Source: UBA7692 sp964650845 (GTDB lineage: Bacteria; Bacteroidota; Bacteroidia; Chitinophagales; LD1). Taken from it: a stretch of 64,000 bases of DNA. The stretch lies in contig CAZYXR010000003.1 of assembly GCA_964650845.1 (NCBI GenBank), positions 14,475 to 78,474 on the forward strand, given 5' to 3'. The notes beneath the pieces were generated by a model. It had not been told where the DNA came from. It made no database searches and saw nothing but the letters and a program-made list of their open reading frames with translations. A program made the position numbers and the translations under genes. This document shows, piece after piece, positions 34,892-44,193 of the stretch (positions are counted from its first letter, which is position 1; each line of letters starts with the position of its first letter).

Positions 34892-35698
34892 ATGCGAAGC
34901 ATTCTTCTTTCTGTTTTTCTTGTTTCATTTTTCATTGTTCAGTTATCGGCACAACAAAGAAATTTTGCATTGATAGCCACGCACACCACCGATGCTTACC
35001 TTTCGGCTATTGATAAGCTGGGCAACGGTTACGTGGCCGGCAGAAACAAGCTGCAAAAATTTTCGCCCGATGGCAAATTGCTTTACCCATACGAAGAGTA
35101 TCGCTACGGAGCCATTGGCAGCATTGATGTTACCAATCCGCTTAAAATTGTGGTGTTCTTTCCCGATGTGATGAAGGCTGTGATTTTAGACAAGTTTCTT
35201 GCTCCTCTTTCTATCTACGATTTTTTGCAATTAGGCTACCCAACCGTTACTGCTGTATGCGGCTCTACCGATGGCAGAATTTGGTATTTTGATAATGTAA
35301 GCCGCAGTTTGAAAAAAATTGACGAAACCGGCAAAGTGCTGCGCGAAGGCCAACCCATNNNNNNNNNNCTTACAAAAACACCTTTGCCCAATTTCATGCT
35401 CGAATACGATAACATTATTTTTATGAACGATAGTTCGCAGGGTATTTTTGTGTTTGATGTTTTTGGCAGCTATAAAAAAACTATTCCGGTAAAAGGACTC
35501 GAAAAATTTCAGGCTTTAGCCGAAACTATTATTTACAACGATGCCGAAAATCTTTATGCGTTCGATATGCAAACCCTAAGCACAAAAACTTTGGCTTTGC
35601 CCGAAAACAATTCGCCAATTGTGCAAGCAGCAATAGGCAAGGAACTTTTGATATTGCTAAAAGCAGAAAAAGCAGAAATGTACTCCATAAAGCAGTAA
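34892..35698 (+). CDS. Secreted propeller-like protein, interrupted by assembly gap
   Basis: I do not recognise a named family. The product has a signal peptide (1-20, ending LSAQ) and repeating strand patterns (YLSAIDKLGNGYVAGRNKL, FSPDGKLLYPY, GIFVFDVFGSYKKTI) suggestive of a beta-propeller. The 10 N at 35359-35368 fall inside the gene. The frame is open on both sides, so the true missing length is probably 3n+1 bases. It starts 14 bases after paaD and ends the porZ-paaD run. A surface or periplasmic role linked to T9SS is possible but unsupported. Confidence 0.7.
   Translation: MRSILLSVFLVSFFIVQLSAQQRNFALIATHTTDAYLSAIDKLGNGYVAGRNKLQKFSPDGKLLYPYEEYRYGAIGSIDVTNPLKIVVFFPDVMKAVILDKFLAPLSIYDFLQLGYPTVTAVCGSTDGRIWYFDNVSRSLKKIDETGKVLREGQPXXXXLTKTPLPNFMLEYDNIIFMNDSSQGIFVFDVFGSYKKTIPVKGLEKFQALAETIIYNDAENLYAFDMQTLSTKTLALPENNSPIVQAAIGKELLILLKAEKAEMYSIKQ
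35359..35368. other. Assembly gap (10 N)
   Basis: Ten N within the propeller-like gene; the size is a placeholder. Confidence 0.95.
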
Positions 35699-35758
35699 AT
35701 TTTCTGTTGCATTGCCTACGGATTTTTGCCCACCTATCTTGTATAGCCAACAAGTGAT

Positions 35759-36854
35759 TTACAAATCAAAACTTACACTTACTGCGTAATGATCGCTCAG
35801 CACCTTTGGGTTGGTGCGCCAGCTATTGATGCGAATTTCTTGCGAGGCAAGCACATTATCAATACGCAAATATAAATATGGATTGATGAACGTTTTGCCA
35901 AACCCAAAACCTTTTGCAACAAAAGCGTCCTGCATGTTGTTAGCATTTGCAAGTTTGTTGTAGGTGTAGCTGACGGGCACATCATTAAAATCGCCACATA
36001 CAATTTGCTTGCCTTTAAACTTACGGATGCTGCGCGCCACCTGCTCTGCCTGCGATGCTCGCGAACGCGACCCATTCTTCATTTTGCGGGCAATTTTGCG
36101 GATGTTTTTCCAGTTAGGTTCTTGTTGTTGTTCCATTTGCTGCAAAGCAGAATAATCGTGCCCGTCTAAATGAATAGATTGCAAATGCATATTGTAAACT
36201 CGCAGTGTATCGCCATTTACCAGCACATCGGTATAAATACAATCGTTGCTTCGCGAGTTTGTAAAATCAACTCTGCTACGGTTCACTATGGGGAATTTTG
36301 AGAAAGTAGCTTCGCCCCATTTTTGTTCAATTTTTTTTCGGTGGTGCCATCGGTTTACCTCTACGGTTGGTTCAAAATGCCAATAAGTATAACCAAGTGT
36401 ATCCACCAAATATTTTATGTTGTTCATCAAGGTGCCGCTATCGGTATAAAACTCTTGCAGGCAAAGTATATCGGCATTTTCATCCCTTATCAAGTCCATC
36501 ACCTCTGCGCGGGTTTCAAGGTTTTTGCTCCAGTTGTATAAATCAAAGTTGCGCACGTTCCATACTAAAACTTTTACCCCTTTTTCTTGTTGCTTTTTAA
36601 AGTTAAANNNNNNNNNNACGCAACACCGGTTTATAGCAAAGCAACAAGGCCAACATAGGCAACAGCGCCAACCATTTTCGCGCCAGCAACCACAACGCTA
36701 CAAACGCTGCATTGGCAATCATCAGCGGCATAAACAAAAACCCTGCAAACGAAAACTGCCAAACACTATTAGGATTGATATAAACAGCAGCGGCCGAAAA
36801 AAACATCAGCACAACGGCAATAAAATTAAGTGTGGCAAAAAATCCTTTCAGCAT
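35759..36854 (-). CDS. Endonuclease/exonuclease/phosphatase family protein with membrane N-terminus (crosses a gap)
   Basis: Two open segments on either side of the N run at 36608-36617 belong to one gene. The upstream part starts at the ATG at 36854 (MLKGFFATLNFIAVVLMFF) and gives three hydrophobic helices. The downstream part begins FNFKKQQEKGVKVLVWNVRNFDLYNW and has the EEP motifs LCLQEF, YNMHLQSIHLDG, CGDFND and SDHYAVSV. The codon phases require the true gap to be a multiple of 3 rather than 10. EEP enzymes cleave phosphodiesters or phosphoesters in nucleic acids or lipids. The membrane anchor suggests the catalytic domain faces the periplasm. The next upstream gene is the LpxH-like one. 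Confidence 0.85.
36608..36617. other. Assembly gap (10 N)
   Basis: Ten N within the EEP-family gene. Reading phase on both sides implies a real gap length divisible by 3. Confidence 0.95.
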
Positions 36855-36923
36855 TCTGTTTGGCAAAAGAAAAACGCAAGCCTGTAAAATATGTTGCGCC
36901 AAAAATGGCAGATTTTATTGGCT

Positions 36924-37712
36924 TCACGGCAAATCGCTGTAATCAATTTTCAGCCAGTCGTCATCAAACTTTAGGTCTTTGTAATAAATCACTTTCCATG
37001 CACCGTTGTTGTATTCCAGTGCTGTCATGTTTTCAACCCAATCGCCCGAGTTTACATAAGTAACACTACCCTTATCGGTACGAATTGCTTTGATACCCGG
37101 CTGATGCGAATGCCCGTTTATCACAAAATCGTAACCATTTTCTACAGCCACCTCGGCTGCGGTTACTTCGTAATTGTTCAGCTTTTTTACACCGCGCTTT
37201 GTTGCTTTTTTCATGTTCTGGCTGAATGAAGATTTTTCGCGCCCCATCAACTCCAGCACAAAATTTACCAGCTTGTTCAGTAGTATCATCAATTCGTAGC
37301 CAAGGCTGCCCAACTTGGCCAGCCACTTAGCTCCGTGAATAGAAATATCAAAAATATCGCCATGAAAAAACCAATGTTTTTTACCATCCAACTCGAGCAC
37401 AAGTTTATCGTCCAACACAAAATTGCCAAGCTGCAACCCACTGTATTTGCGCAGCAGCTCATCGTGATTGCCCGTTAAGTAATACACCTGCTTGCCGCTG
37501 CTTACATACTTAAAAATGCGTTGTAAAACGCGCGAGTGTGAGGTTGGAAAATAATATGTGCGAAACTGCCAAATGTCAATAAAATCGCCATTCAGAATCA
37601 AAATTTCGGGGTCAATACTTTTTAAATAGCGCAGCAACTCTTTAGCGCGGCAACCTACAAAGCCCAAGTGGACATCAGAGATTACACAAATTTTTACCGC
37701 GCGTTTTGCCAT
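36924..37712 (-). CDS. LpxH-like UDP-2,3-diacylglucosamine diphosphatase family metallophosphatase
   Basis: Calcineurin-like phosphoesterase of 262 residues from the ATG at 37712 (MAKRAVKICVISDVHLG); a longer start would add 25 residues without family match. Metal-binding motifs in order are SDVHLG, NGDFIDIW, GNHDELL, FHGDIFD and NGHSHQPG. This order and length fit the LpxH/LpxH2-like group, which in some species hydrolyses UDP-diacylglucosamine to lipid X in lipid A synthesis and in others has unknown lipid or nucleotide substrates. The extra helical insert (KWLAKLGSLGYELMILLNKL) may contact the membrane. Confidence 0.88.
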   Translation of the reverse strand: MAKRAVKICVISDVHLGFVGCRAKELLRYLKSIDPEILILNGDFIDIWQFRTYYFPTSHSRVLQRIFKYVSSGKQVYYLTGNHDELLRKYSGLQLGNFVLDDKLVLELDGKKHWFFHGDIFDISIHGAKWLAKLGSLGYELMILLNKLVNFVLELMGREKSSFSQNMKKATKRGVKKLNNYEVTAAEVAVENGYDFVINGHSHQPGIKAIRTDKGSVTYVNSGDWVENMTALEYNNGAWKVIYYKDLKFDDDWLKIDYSDLP

Positions 37713-37801
37713 AGTCGCAAGATAAAAATAATAACGAATGTGTTTGCCAAGCAAACTGTTTTGCAGAAAATCATTCCTTTGCTGCAACCAAGCATTTAAT
37801 T

Positions 37802-39331
37802 ATGATACAAAATATTCTTAGCGAATTAGGCATTGCCGGCAACAACCTTGGCGCATCTACCGGCAGCGCGTGGCTTAAAACAAAGAGCAATGCCATTGAT
37901 TCATTTTCGCCAGTAGATGGAAAAAAAATTGCAACAGTATTTGCGGCAACAGCAAAAGATTACGACACGGTAATTAAAACATCGCAGCAATCTTTTTTGG
38001 AATGGCGCGAAATGCCCGCACCAAAACGCGGTGAAATAGTGCGGCAAATAGGCAATGCACTGCGCGAAAAAAAGCATGCACTCGGTTCGCTTGTAAGCTA
38101 CGAAATGGGTAAAAGTTTACAAGAAGGTTTAGGCGAAGTACAAGAGATGATTGACATCTGCGACTTTGCCGTTGGGCTTTCGCGCCAACTGCATGGATTG
38201 ACAATGCACAGCGAAAGACCCGCGCACAGAATGTACGAACAGTGGCATCCGATGGGAGTTGTAGGCATTATCAGTGCATTTAATTTTCCGGTGGCGGTAT
38301 GGAGCTGGAATGCAATGCTGGCTTGGGTGTGCGGAGATGTGTGTGTGTGGAAGCCCAGCGAAAAAACACCATTGTGCGGCATAGCTTGCCAAAAAATTGC
38401 CGCACAGGTTTTTAAAGAAAATAACTTGCCCGAAGGTTTAAGCGGCTTAGTAATTGGCGATGCCGGCATTGGTGAGTTGATGGCAAAAGACACGCGGGTG
38501 GCGCTGGTAAGTGCAACAGGCTCTACACGCATGGGCAAAGCCGTGGCGCAACACGTAGCTGCGCGATTAGGCAAAAGCTTGTTGGAGCTGGGTGGCAACA
38601 ATGCAATTATTGTAAGCGAATTTGCCGATTTGAATATTGCCGTGCCCGCCATTGTGTTTGGCGCAGTAGGCACTGCCGGGCAGCGTTGCACCACTACCCG
38701 CAGGTTGATTATTCACCAATCTAAATACAACGAATTAAAACAGCGACTGAAAAAAGCATTCGCGCAATTGCGCATCGGCAACCCCTTGGACGAAAAAAAC
38801 CATGTGGGACCATTGATAGATAAAGCTGCTGTAAAACAATATGAAAAAGCGATAATGCAAGCAGCAAAAGAGGGTGGGAAAACGCTTGTAGATGGTGGCG
38901 TTTTAAAAGGTAAAGGTTTTGAAAGTGGTTGCTATGTAAAGCCTTGTATTGTTGAAGCAAAACCAAACATGAAAATTGTGCAGCACGAAACATTTGCACC
39001 TATACTTTACATCATGCCATACAACACAATTGAAGAAGCCGTAGCCATCAACAACCATGTGGTGCAAGGGCTTTCATCATCGGTTATGACATTAAACTTG
39101 CGCGAAGCAGAATATTTTCTTTCGGCAGCAGGCAGCGATTGTGGCATTGCCAATGTAAACATAGGCACCAGCGGTGCCGAAATTGGCGGTGCTTTTGGTG
39201 GCGAAAAAGAAACCGGTGGCGGGCGCGAAAGTGGTAGCGATGCATGGAAAAACTACATGCGCAGGCAAACCAACACCATTAACTTCGGCAAACAATTGCC
39301 TTTGGCACAAGGTATAAAATTCGATTTGTAA
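37802..39331 (+). CDS. Aldehyde dehydrogenase, ALDH7 type
   Basis: NAD-dependent aldehyde dehydrogenase of 509 residues. The general base Glu262 (LLELGGNN), nucleophile Cys296 (GTAGQRCTTTRR), cofactor region ISAFNFPVAVW and KPSEKTP are present. QRCTTTRR, and the ending IGTSGAEIGGAFGGEKETGGGRESGSDAWK, point to ALDH7 (antiquitin, alpha-aminoadipic semialdehyde/piperideine-6-carboxylate dehydrogenase). A role in lysine breakdown or in detoxifying aldehydes is therefore likely. No other lysine catabolism gene is in the window. It is followed 9 bases later by the SxtJ-like gene, which may be co-transcribed. Confidence 0.92.
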   Translation: MIQNILSELGIAGNNLGASTGSAWLKTKSNAIDSFSPVDGKKIATVFAATAKDYDTVIKTSQQSFLEWREMPAPKRGEIVRQIGNALREKKHALGSLVSYEMGKSLQEGLGEVQEMIDICDFAVGLSRQLHGLTMHSERPAHRMYEQWHPMGVVGIISAFNFPVAVWSWNAMLAWVCGDVCVWKPSEKTPLCGIACQKIAAQVFKENNLPEGLSGLVIGDAGIGELMAKDTRVALVSATGSTRMGKAVAQHVAARLGKSLLELGGNNAIIVSEFADLNIAVPAIVFGAVGTAGQRCTTTRRLIIHQSKYNELKQRLKKAFAQLRIGNPLDEKNHVGPLIDKAAVKQYEKAIMQAAKEGGKTLVDGGVLKGKGFESGCYVKPCIVEAKPNMKIVQHETFAPILYIMPYNTIEEAVAINNHVVQGLSSSVMTLNLREAEYFLSAAGSDCGIANVNIGTSGAEIGGAFGGEKETGGGRESGSDAWKNYMRRQTNTINFGKQLPLAQGIKFDL

Positions 39332-39340
39332 TACACCACT

Positions 39341-39709
39341 ATGCAGCCTAACAGAGCAAAAGAAAATGAAACAATACTTACCTTGTGTACCGCCTTGGTA
39401 GTAATTTTTTTGGTTGTAAAAAAACATCCAATTCAGTTGCTCTATGCCTCGGTTGCGCTTGGCGTTATCGGCATGTTTTTCGAGTGGCTTACAGCAAAAA
39501 TTCATTGGGCTTGGATGAAACTTGCCGAAGCAATGGGCTGGGTAATGAACAAAGTAATTCTTGCCATAATTTTCTATGGTTTTCTGTTTCCTTTAGCCAT
39601 GCTTTCAAGATTATTTGGCAACAACAGTATGCAGCTGAAACGAAAATCAGATACCTATTACCACACCCGCAATCATACTTTTGTAAAGAAGGATTTAGAG
39701 GGGCTATAA
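39341..39709 (+). CDS. SxtJ-like small membrane protein
   Basis: A 122-residue protein with four hydrophobic segments. The conserved C-terminal pattern is W-x-K-L-A-E-x-x-G-W-V, then I-x-F-Y-x-F-x-x-P, LSRLFG, QLKRKSDTYYHTRNHTFVKKDLE. That end (NHTFVKKDLE) is the part I recognise from the SxtJ family, named after the saxitoxin cluster. SxtJ and DUF5989 proteins usually occur side by side with a carbamoyltransferase. Here the DUF5989 gene is at 13360-13509 and no carbamoyltransferase is present. The function is unknown. It ends 17 bases from the convergent DUF1015 gene. Confidence 0.8.
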   Translation: MQPNRAKENETILTLCTALVVIFLVVKKHPIQLLYASVALGVIGMFFEWLTAKIHWAWMKLAEAMGWVMNKVILAIIFYGFLFPLAMLSRLFGNNSMQLKRKSDTYYHTRNHTFVKKDLEGL

Positions 39710-39726
39710 CCCTTTATTGTATCAAC

Positions 39727-40974
39727 TCAAAATTGATGACTAAACAGCCCATCGCGCAATTTTGGCTCAAACCAAGTGCTTTTTGGGGGCATCACACTTC
39801 CGGCATCGGCAATGGCCATCAATTGATTTAACGATACCGGATATAGTGCGAAAGCGATTTTCATTTCGCAAGTATTTACGCGCTTTTCCAGCTCTTCCAA
39901 TCCTCTAATTCCGCCTACAAAATCTATACGTTTATCGGTGCGTGGATCGTCAATAGCAAGCAGCGGTTGCAACAAATACTTTTGCAAAACAGTTACATCC
40001 AAAACACCAATCGGGTCGGGTGAAACAATTTCCGGCTTTGCAGTTAAGCGATACCACACACCTTCTAAAAACATAGCAAACTGATGCAGTTGTGCGGGCT
40101 TAACATTTGCAACATTAAAATTGCCTTGCTCTATTACAAACTGCCTTTCTATTTCCTTCAGCAGTTCTGTTGCGCTCCTCCCGTTTAAGTCTTTTACAAC
40201 TCGGTTATAATCCATAATTGCAATCTCAGAAGCAGGAAACAACACCGACAAAAAATAGTTGTAATCTTCTTTGCCTGTGTGGTTTGCATTGGCCTCTTTT
40301 AGCCTTGCACCGGTTTTGGCAGCAGAGGCAGCGCGGTGATGACCATCGGCAATATAGGTGTAATGAATATCGGTTTCAAATAGTTGCTGAATAGCTTTTA
40401 TGGCGGTAGCTTGTTCGATTTTCCAACCTTCGTGCTTTACACCATCGGTGGCTATAAAACTAAAAATCGGAGCTTCGTTTTTAAACTGAGTAATGATTGT
40501 ATTCACAGCATCATTATCGCGATATGCTAAAAAAATGGGTCCGGTTTGTGCCTGCAAAGCATTCATGTGGCGGATGCGATCTTCTTCTTTTTCGGGTCGA
40601 GTAAATTCGTGTTTTTTTACAATGTCGTTAAAGTAATCTTCTATAGAGCAGCAAGCCACCAAGCCTGTTTGCGTGCGCCCGTTCATGGTTAATGAATAAA
40701 TGTAGAAGCAATCTGTTTGTTCCTTTTGTAATACATTTTCAGCAATCAGTTTGTTTAAATTTTCTGCTGCCTTGGCATAAACACTTTCATCATACAGATT
40801 AGTGTTTTCGGGCAAGTCTATTTCGGCATGGCTGATATGCAAAAACGAATGTGGATTGCCTTCGGCCATCAGTTTTGCCTCGGCAGAGTTCATTACATCG
40901 TAAGGAAGTGCAGCAACTTTTGCAACCAACGCTGCTGCCGGGCGCAACGCTTTAAATGGACGAACAATTGACAT
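39727..40974 (-). CDS. DUF1015 family protein
   Basis: A 415-residue cytoplasmic protein. Family features are the opening IVRPFKALRPAAALVAKVAALPYDVMN, the centrally placed YIADGHHRAASA motif, and PDPIGVLDVTVLQKYLL with a later DKRIDFVGG. DUF1015 proteins look like HTH-containing or kinase-like enzymes and often neighbour serA/serC in Bacteroidota, but their activity is not established. No serine biosynthesis gene is in this window. It is transcribed alone, convergent with the SxtJ-like gene and divergent from amt. Confidence 0.92.
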   Translation of the reverse strand: MSIVRPFKALRPAAALVAKVAALPYDVMNSAEAKLMAEGNPHSFLHISHAEIDLPENTNLYDESVYAKAAENLNKLIAENVLQKEQTDCFYIYSLTMNGRTQTGLVACCSIEDYFNDIVKKHEFTRPEKEEDRIRHMNALQAQTGPIFLAYRDNDAVNTIITQFKNEAPIFSFIATDGVKHEGWKIEQATAIKAIQQLFETDIHYTYIADGHHRAASAAKTGARLKEANANHTGKEDYNYFLSVLFPASEIAIMDYNRVVKDLNGRSATELLKEIERQFVIEQGNFNVANVKPAQLHQFAMFLEGVWYRLTAKPEIVSPDPIGVLDVTVLQKYLLQPLLAIDDPRTDKRIDFVGGIRGLEELEKRVNTCEMKIAFALYPVSLNQLMAIADAGSVMPPKSTWFEPKLRDGLFSHQF

Positions 40975-41082
40975 ATCTATAATTTATTGAGCGATGAAAA
41001 TAGTTACTTTGTTGGTTTTGGTTTTTCGATTTCTTACTCATTGGCTCTAAGTCAAGGTTTTTCTATATTATAAAATATTATA

Positions 41083-41115
41083 TGTGATTTTTTTTCTTCT
41101 TAAAGATTAGTTTTG
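41083..41115 (+). promoter_or_regulatory. Candidate amt promoter
   Basis: TAGTTTTG at 41108-41115 fits TAnnTTTG exactly, with TGTG at 41083-41086 about 21 bases upstream as a weak -33 element. The amt start codon is 38 bases downstream of the -7 box. Confidence 0.45.
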
Positions 41116-41152
41116 CCTCCAGTTCTGAAAATTTTTTTCAAAATTTCTATCA

Positions 41153-42472
41153 ATGAAGTCAAAATTCTACATCCCATTTATAATTTTATCTATTATTTGT
41201 TGTGCAGGCTTGTTTGTAAAATTTCCTGAAGAAACGATTGTTGCAGAAGGAATAAACACGGCCGATTTGGCTTGGATGCTTTCTGCCTCGGGTTTGGTTT
41301 TATTGATGACACCCGGCTTATCGTTTTTTTATGGCGGCATGGTGAGCAAAAAAAATATCATTTCAACTATGCTACAAAGCTTTATTGCGCTTGGTGTAAT
41401 TACTGTGCTGTACGTTGCTGTAGTTTTTAGCCTTTCGTTTGGCACAAGTTTTCATGGCATTATTGGCAATCCATTCGACTTTGCCCTATTTAAAGGTGTT
41501 GGGTTAAATACCAACGCTGCGCTTTCGCCAACCATTCCGCTATTGTTGTTTGCTGCTTTTCAAATGAAGTTCGCCATTATCACTCCGGCTTTAATAACAG
41601 GCAGCTTTGCCGAGCGTGTAAAGTTTAGCGGTTATTTAGTTTTTATGTGTTTGTTCTCGGTGTTTATTTATGCGCCTTTGGCGCATTGGACCTGGCACCC
41701 CGATGGTTTTTTGCGCAAATTGGGTGTACTTGATTTTGCTGGCGGCACAGTAGTACACATGAGTGCCGGCTACGCTGCACTGGCAGGTGCTTTAGTGCTT
41801 GGGCAGCGCAAATCTTTTGGCAGCAATGCGCACACCGAGCCGGCAAATATTCCCTACATTTTGTTGGGCACAGGAATGTTGTGGTTTGGTTGGTTTGGTT
41901 TCAATGCCGGCTCTGCTTTAGGAGCAAATCAAACAGCAGTGTTGGCATTTGTAACTACGGTTGTTGCCTCTGCCTCGGCAATGATGGCTTGGGTAGGTTT
42001 TGATGCCATTCGCGGAAAAAAAGTTTCGGCAATGGGCACTTGTATTGGTGCTGTGGTTGGTTTAGTGGCTATTACTCCAGCGGCAGGGTTTGTAAATATT
42101 CCGCAGGCCTTGTTTATTGGTTTTATATCGGCCATAATTTCAAATCTGGCTGTTTCTACAAAAAACAAATCAAACTTGGATGATACTTTAGATGTGTTTC
42201 CCTGCCACGGTGTAGGCGGAATTTGCGGCATGATATTGACGGGTGTTTTTGCAAAAGATGTGGGCTTGGTTTATGGCGAAACAAAAACTTTTGTAATGCA
42301 CCTTATCGGTTTGGTAATTGTATCGGCTTATGCATTTGTAGGCTCGTATTTATTGCTCTTGCTCACCAACAAAATTTCCCGCCTGCGCGTAAGCGAAGCG
42401 GAAGAAGAAATGGGTTTAGACCTTTCGCAACATGGCGAAAGCTATGGCAGAAAAAAAAGTGTTGAAGTATAG
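41153..42472 (+). CDS. amt: Ammonium transporter
   Basis: Amt/MEP/Rh family channel of 439 residues with an N-terminal signal-like segment and eleven further hydrophobic helices. Conserved parts are DLAWMLSASGLVLLMTPGLSFFYGGMV, GSFAERVKFSGY, HWTWHPDGFL, and GGTVVHMSAGYAALAGALVLG, where the pore histidine lies, followed by FPCHGVGGICGMILTGVF with the second pore His. It admits ammonium as nitrogen source. A PII gene (glnK/glnB), which often adjoins amt, is not found next to it. The downstream gene converges with only 4 bases between. Confidence 0.96.
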   Translation: MKSKFYIPFIILSIICCAGLFVKFPEETIVAEGINTADLAWMLSASGLVLLMTPGLSFFYGGMVSKKNIISTMLQSFIALGVITVLYVAVVFSLSFGTSFHGIIGNPFDFALFKGVGLNTNAALSPTIPLLLFAAFQMKFAIITPALITGSFAERVKFSGYLVFMCLFSVFIYAPLAHWTWHPDGFLRKLGVLDFAGGTVVHMSAGYAALAGALVLGQRKSFGSNAHTEPANIPYILLGTGMLWFGWFGFNAGSALGANQTAVLAFVTTVVASASAMMAWVGFDAIRGKKVSAMGTCIGAVVGLVAITPAAGFVNIPQALFIGFISAIISNLAVSTKNKSNLDDTLDVFPCHGVGGICGMILTGVFAKDVGLVYGETKTFVMHLIGLVIVSAYAFVGSYLLLLLTNKISRLRVSEAEEEMGLDLSQHGESYGRKKSVEV

Positions 42473-42476
42473 TTGT

Positions 42477-43694
42477 TTAAAGCACCAATCTCAACGGCTC
42501 TTCAAGATACTTTTTTACGCTTTGCAAGAATTTTGCGCCCGTTGCGCCATCTACTACACGGTGGTCGCAACCAAGCGTTACTTTCATTTTTTTCATCGCC
42601 TGAATATTACCGTTAACCACACCTACTTCATCGCGTATTGCGCCTACTGCAAGTATGCAGGCATCGGGCGAATTGATGATAGCTGTAAACTCTTCGATAC
42701 CAAACATACCAAGATTAGAAATGGTGAATGTGCTACCTTGCATATCTTCGGGCAATAGCTTTTTTGAAGTTGCTTTTTGTGCCAAAGCGCGCGCCTCGCT
42801 GCCAATTTCCTGCAAGGTTTTTCCATCGGCAAAACGAATTACAGGAACCACCAAGCCATCTTCTACCGCCACTGCCATGCCAATGTGTACATGGTCGTTA
42901 AAACGTATAGCATCGCCAAGCCATGCAGTATTTACATTTGGATTTTCGCGCAGCGATAAGGCTACTGCTTTTATCACAAAATCGTTGAAGCTCACTTTTA
43001 TTTCGGCAATATTGTTAAGCTCGGTACGCAAAGCAACTGCTTTATCCATTGCCACATCAACAGTAAGATAAAAGTGCGGAGCTGTGTAAAGGCTTTCGCT
43101 CAACCGCTTGGCAATAGTTTTGCGCATTTGCGACACACGCACCTCGCGCGCAGATTCTTTGCCAACAAATGCCGGCTTTGCAACGCCACCAGCCTTTACA
43201 TTTTCTACATCGCGCTTCACAATTCTGCCTTCTTCGCCACTGCCTTTAACGCTATTGATGTCAATACCCTTTTCGGCTGCCAGTTTTTTTGCCAATGGGC
43301 TTGCTTTTACTCTACCATCGGCACTTGCGCTTTGGTGTTGTGTTGCAGCAGGCGCGACATTTTCAACTTTAGTTTCTGCTGTAATTGTTGCTTTTTCTTC
43401 TACAACGGCAGGCTTTTCTTCTTTTTTTGCCGTTAAAAGGTTTTCGAACGATTCGCCCTCTTTTCCCACAATGGCAATTAGGTCGCCAATCTTTAGCGAA
43501 TCGCCTTTTTTGGCAGCTACATGCAAAATCACTCCGGCATAATACGACTCTAACGGAAGTGTTGCTTTATCTGTTTCTATCTCGGCAATGCTATCGCCCA
43601 CCTTAATTTTATCGCCTACCTTGATTGTAATATCCGCCAAGAAGCCTTCCTCCATTGTGTCGGTCATTCTGCCAAGTGTAATTGCCTCTGCCAT
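42477..43694 (-). CDS. pdhC: Pyruvate dehydrogenase complex E2, dihydrolipoamide acetyltransferase
   Basis: A 405-residue E2 subunit with domain order lipoyl, E3-binding, catalytic. The lipoyl lysine is Lys43 (EIETDKATLPLES). A Glu/Val/Ala-rich linker runs about 92-125, the peripheral-subunit-binding motif (KASPLAKKLAAEKGIDI) is near 130, and the catalytic core ends with the CoA-dependent acyltransferase motif DHRVVDG around 378. It transfers acetyl groups to CoA in conversion of pyruvate to acetyl-CoA. A 2-oxoglutarate or branched-chain E2 is the alternative. The single lipoyl domain and MTDTMEEG start match Bacteroidota PDH E2. E1 genes are not in the window. Confidence 0.9.
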   Translation of the reverse strand: MAEAITLGRMTDTMEEGFLADITIKVGDKIKVGDSIAEIETDKATLPLESYYAGVILHVAAKKGDSLKIGDLIAIVGKEGESFENLLTAKKEEKPAVVEEKATITAETKVENVAPAATQHQSASADGRVKASPLAKKLAAEKGIDINSVKGSGEEGRIVKRDVENVKAGGVAKPAFVGKESAREVRVSQMRKTIAKRLSESLYTAPHFYLTVDVAMDKAVALRTELNNIAEIKVSFNDFVIKAVALSLRENPNVNTAWLGDAIRFNDHVHIGMAVAVEDGLVVPVIRFADGKTLQEIGSEARALAQKATSKKLLPEDMQGSTFTISNLGMFGIEEFTAIINSPDACILAVGAIRDEVGVVNGNIQAMKKMKVTLGCDHRVVDGATGAKFLQSVKKYLEEPLRLVL

Positions 43695-43868
43695 TATTGT
43701 TTTGTTTTAAGACTGCGTAAAGAGAACGAATATGATTTATGATTGCAAGATTAAAATTCAATTGCTGATTTTGAACATTAAAGTGCTGTTCTAAACAAAT
43801 CAATTAGCAATATCCATTCGCGAAAACCGTTCTTTTGTTTCATTTGCGCAACGAAAATTATTTCATAG

Positions 43869-44192
43869 ATGATAAAATCAATTCTCGCAACTGCATTTTT
43901 TGCCATTGTTTCATTTACCATAAACGCACAAGAAAAATACGAGTATGCTGTATTGCGTTACTATTTGATTTCGGGCGAACGATACAAAATAGAACTAAGC
44001 ACCGATGAAAAAATTGAAGTTGTTGCAGAGGCTTCTACCGCGCAATACGGCAAGTGGTCGCGCGATTACGACAACACCTCTCCGGCATTAAAATGGATAA
44101 GTGAAAATAACTGGGAACCCGTTCAGTTTGCAGCGCCATCATCAAACAATAACTCCAGTTATTTCTTTCTTAGAAGAAAAAAAGCGCAGTAG
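43869..44192 (+). CDS. Small secreted protein, unknown function
   Basis: A 107-residue protein with a clear signal peptide (MIKSILATAFFAIVSFTINAQ). The mature part of about 86 residues starts EKYEYAVLRYYLISGERYKIEL and resembles small beta-rich proteins with a WxxxNxWEPVQ-type ending (WISENNWEPVQFA). I do not recognise the family. It lies between the divergent PDH E2 gene and the convergent rfbD gene, which ends 1 base away. Its C-terminus is basic (RRKKAQ). Confidence 0.7.
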   Translation: MIKSILATAFFAIVSFTINAQEKYEYAVLRYYLISGERYKIELSTDEKIEVVAEASTAQYGKWSRDYDNTSPALKWISENNWEPVQFAAPSSNNNSSYFFLRRKKAQ

Positions 44193-44193
44193 T

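Noticed and set aside
38098..38694. A 198-codon open frame on the minus strand
   Set aside because: It lies wholly inside the ALDH7 gene, which has all its catalytic motifs; serine/proline/alanine-rich translation is typical of a shadow frame.
40975..41152. Riboswitch or PII-linked control element before amt
   Set aside because: The spacer is AT-rich with a promoter-like box only; no conserved structure was seen.
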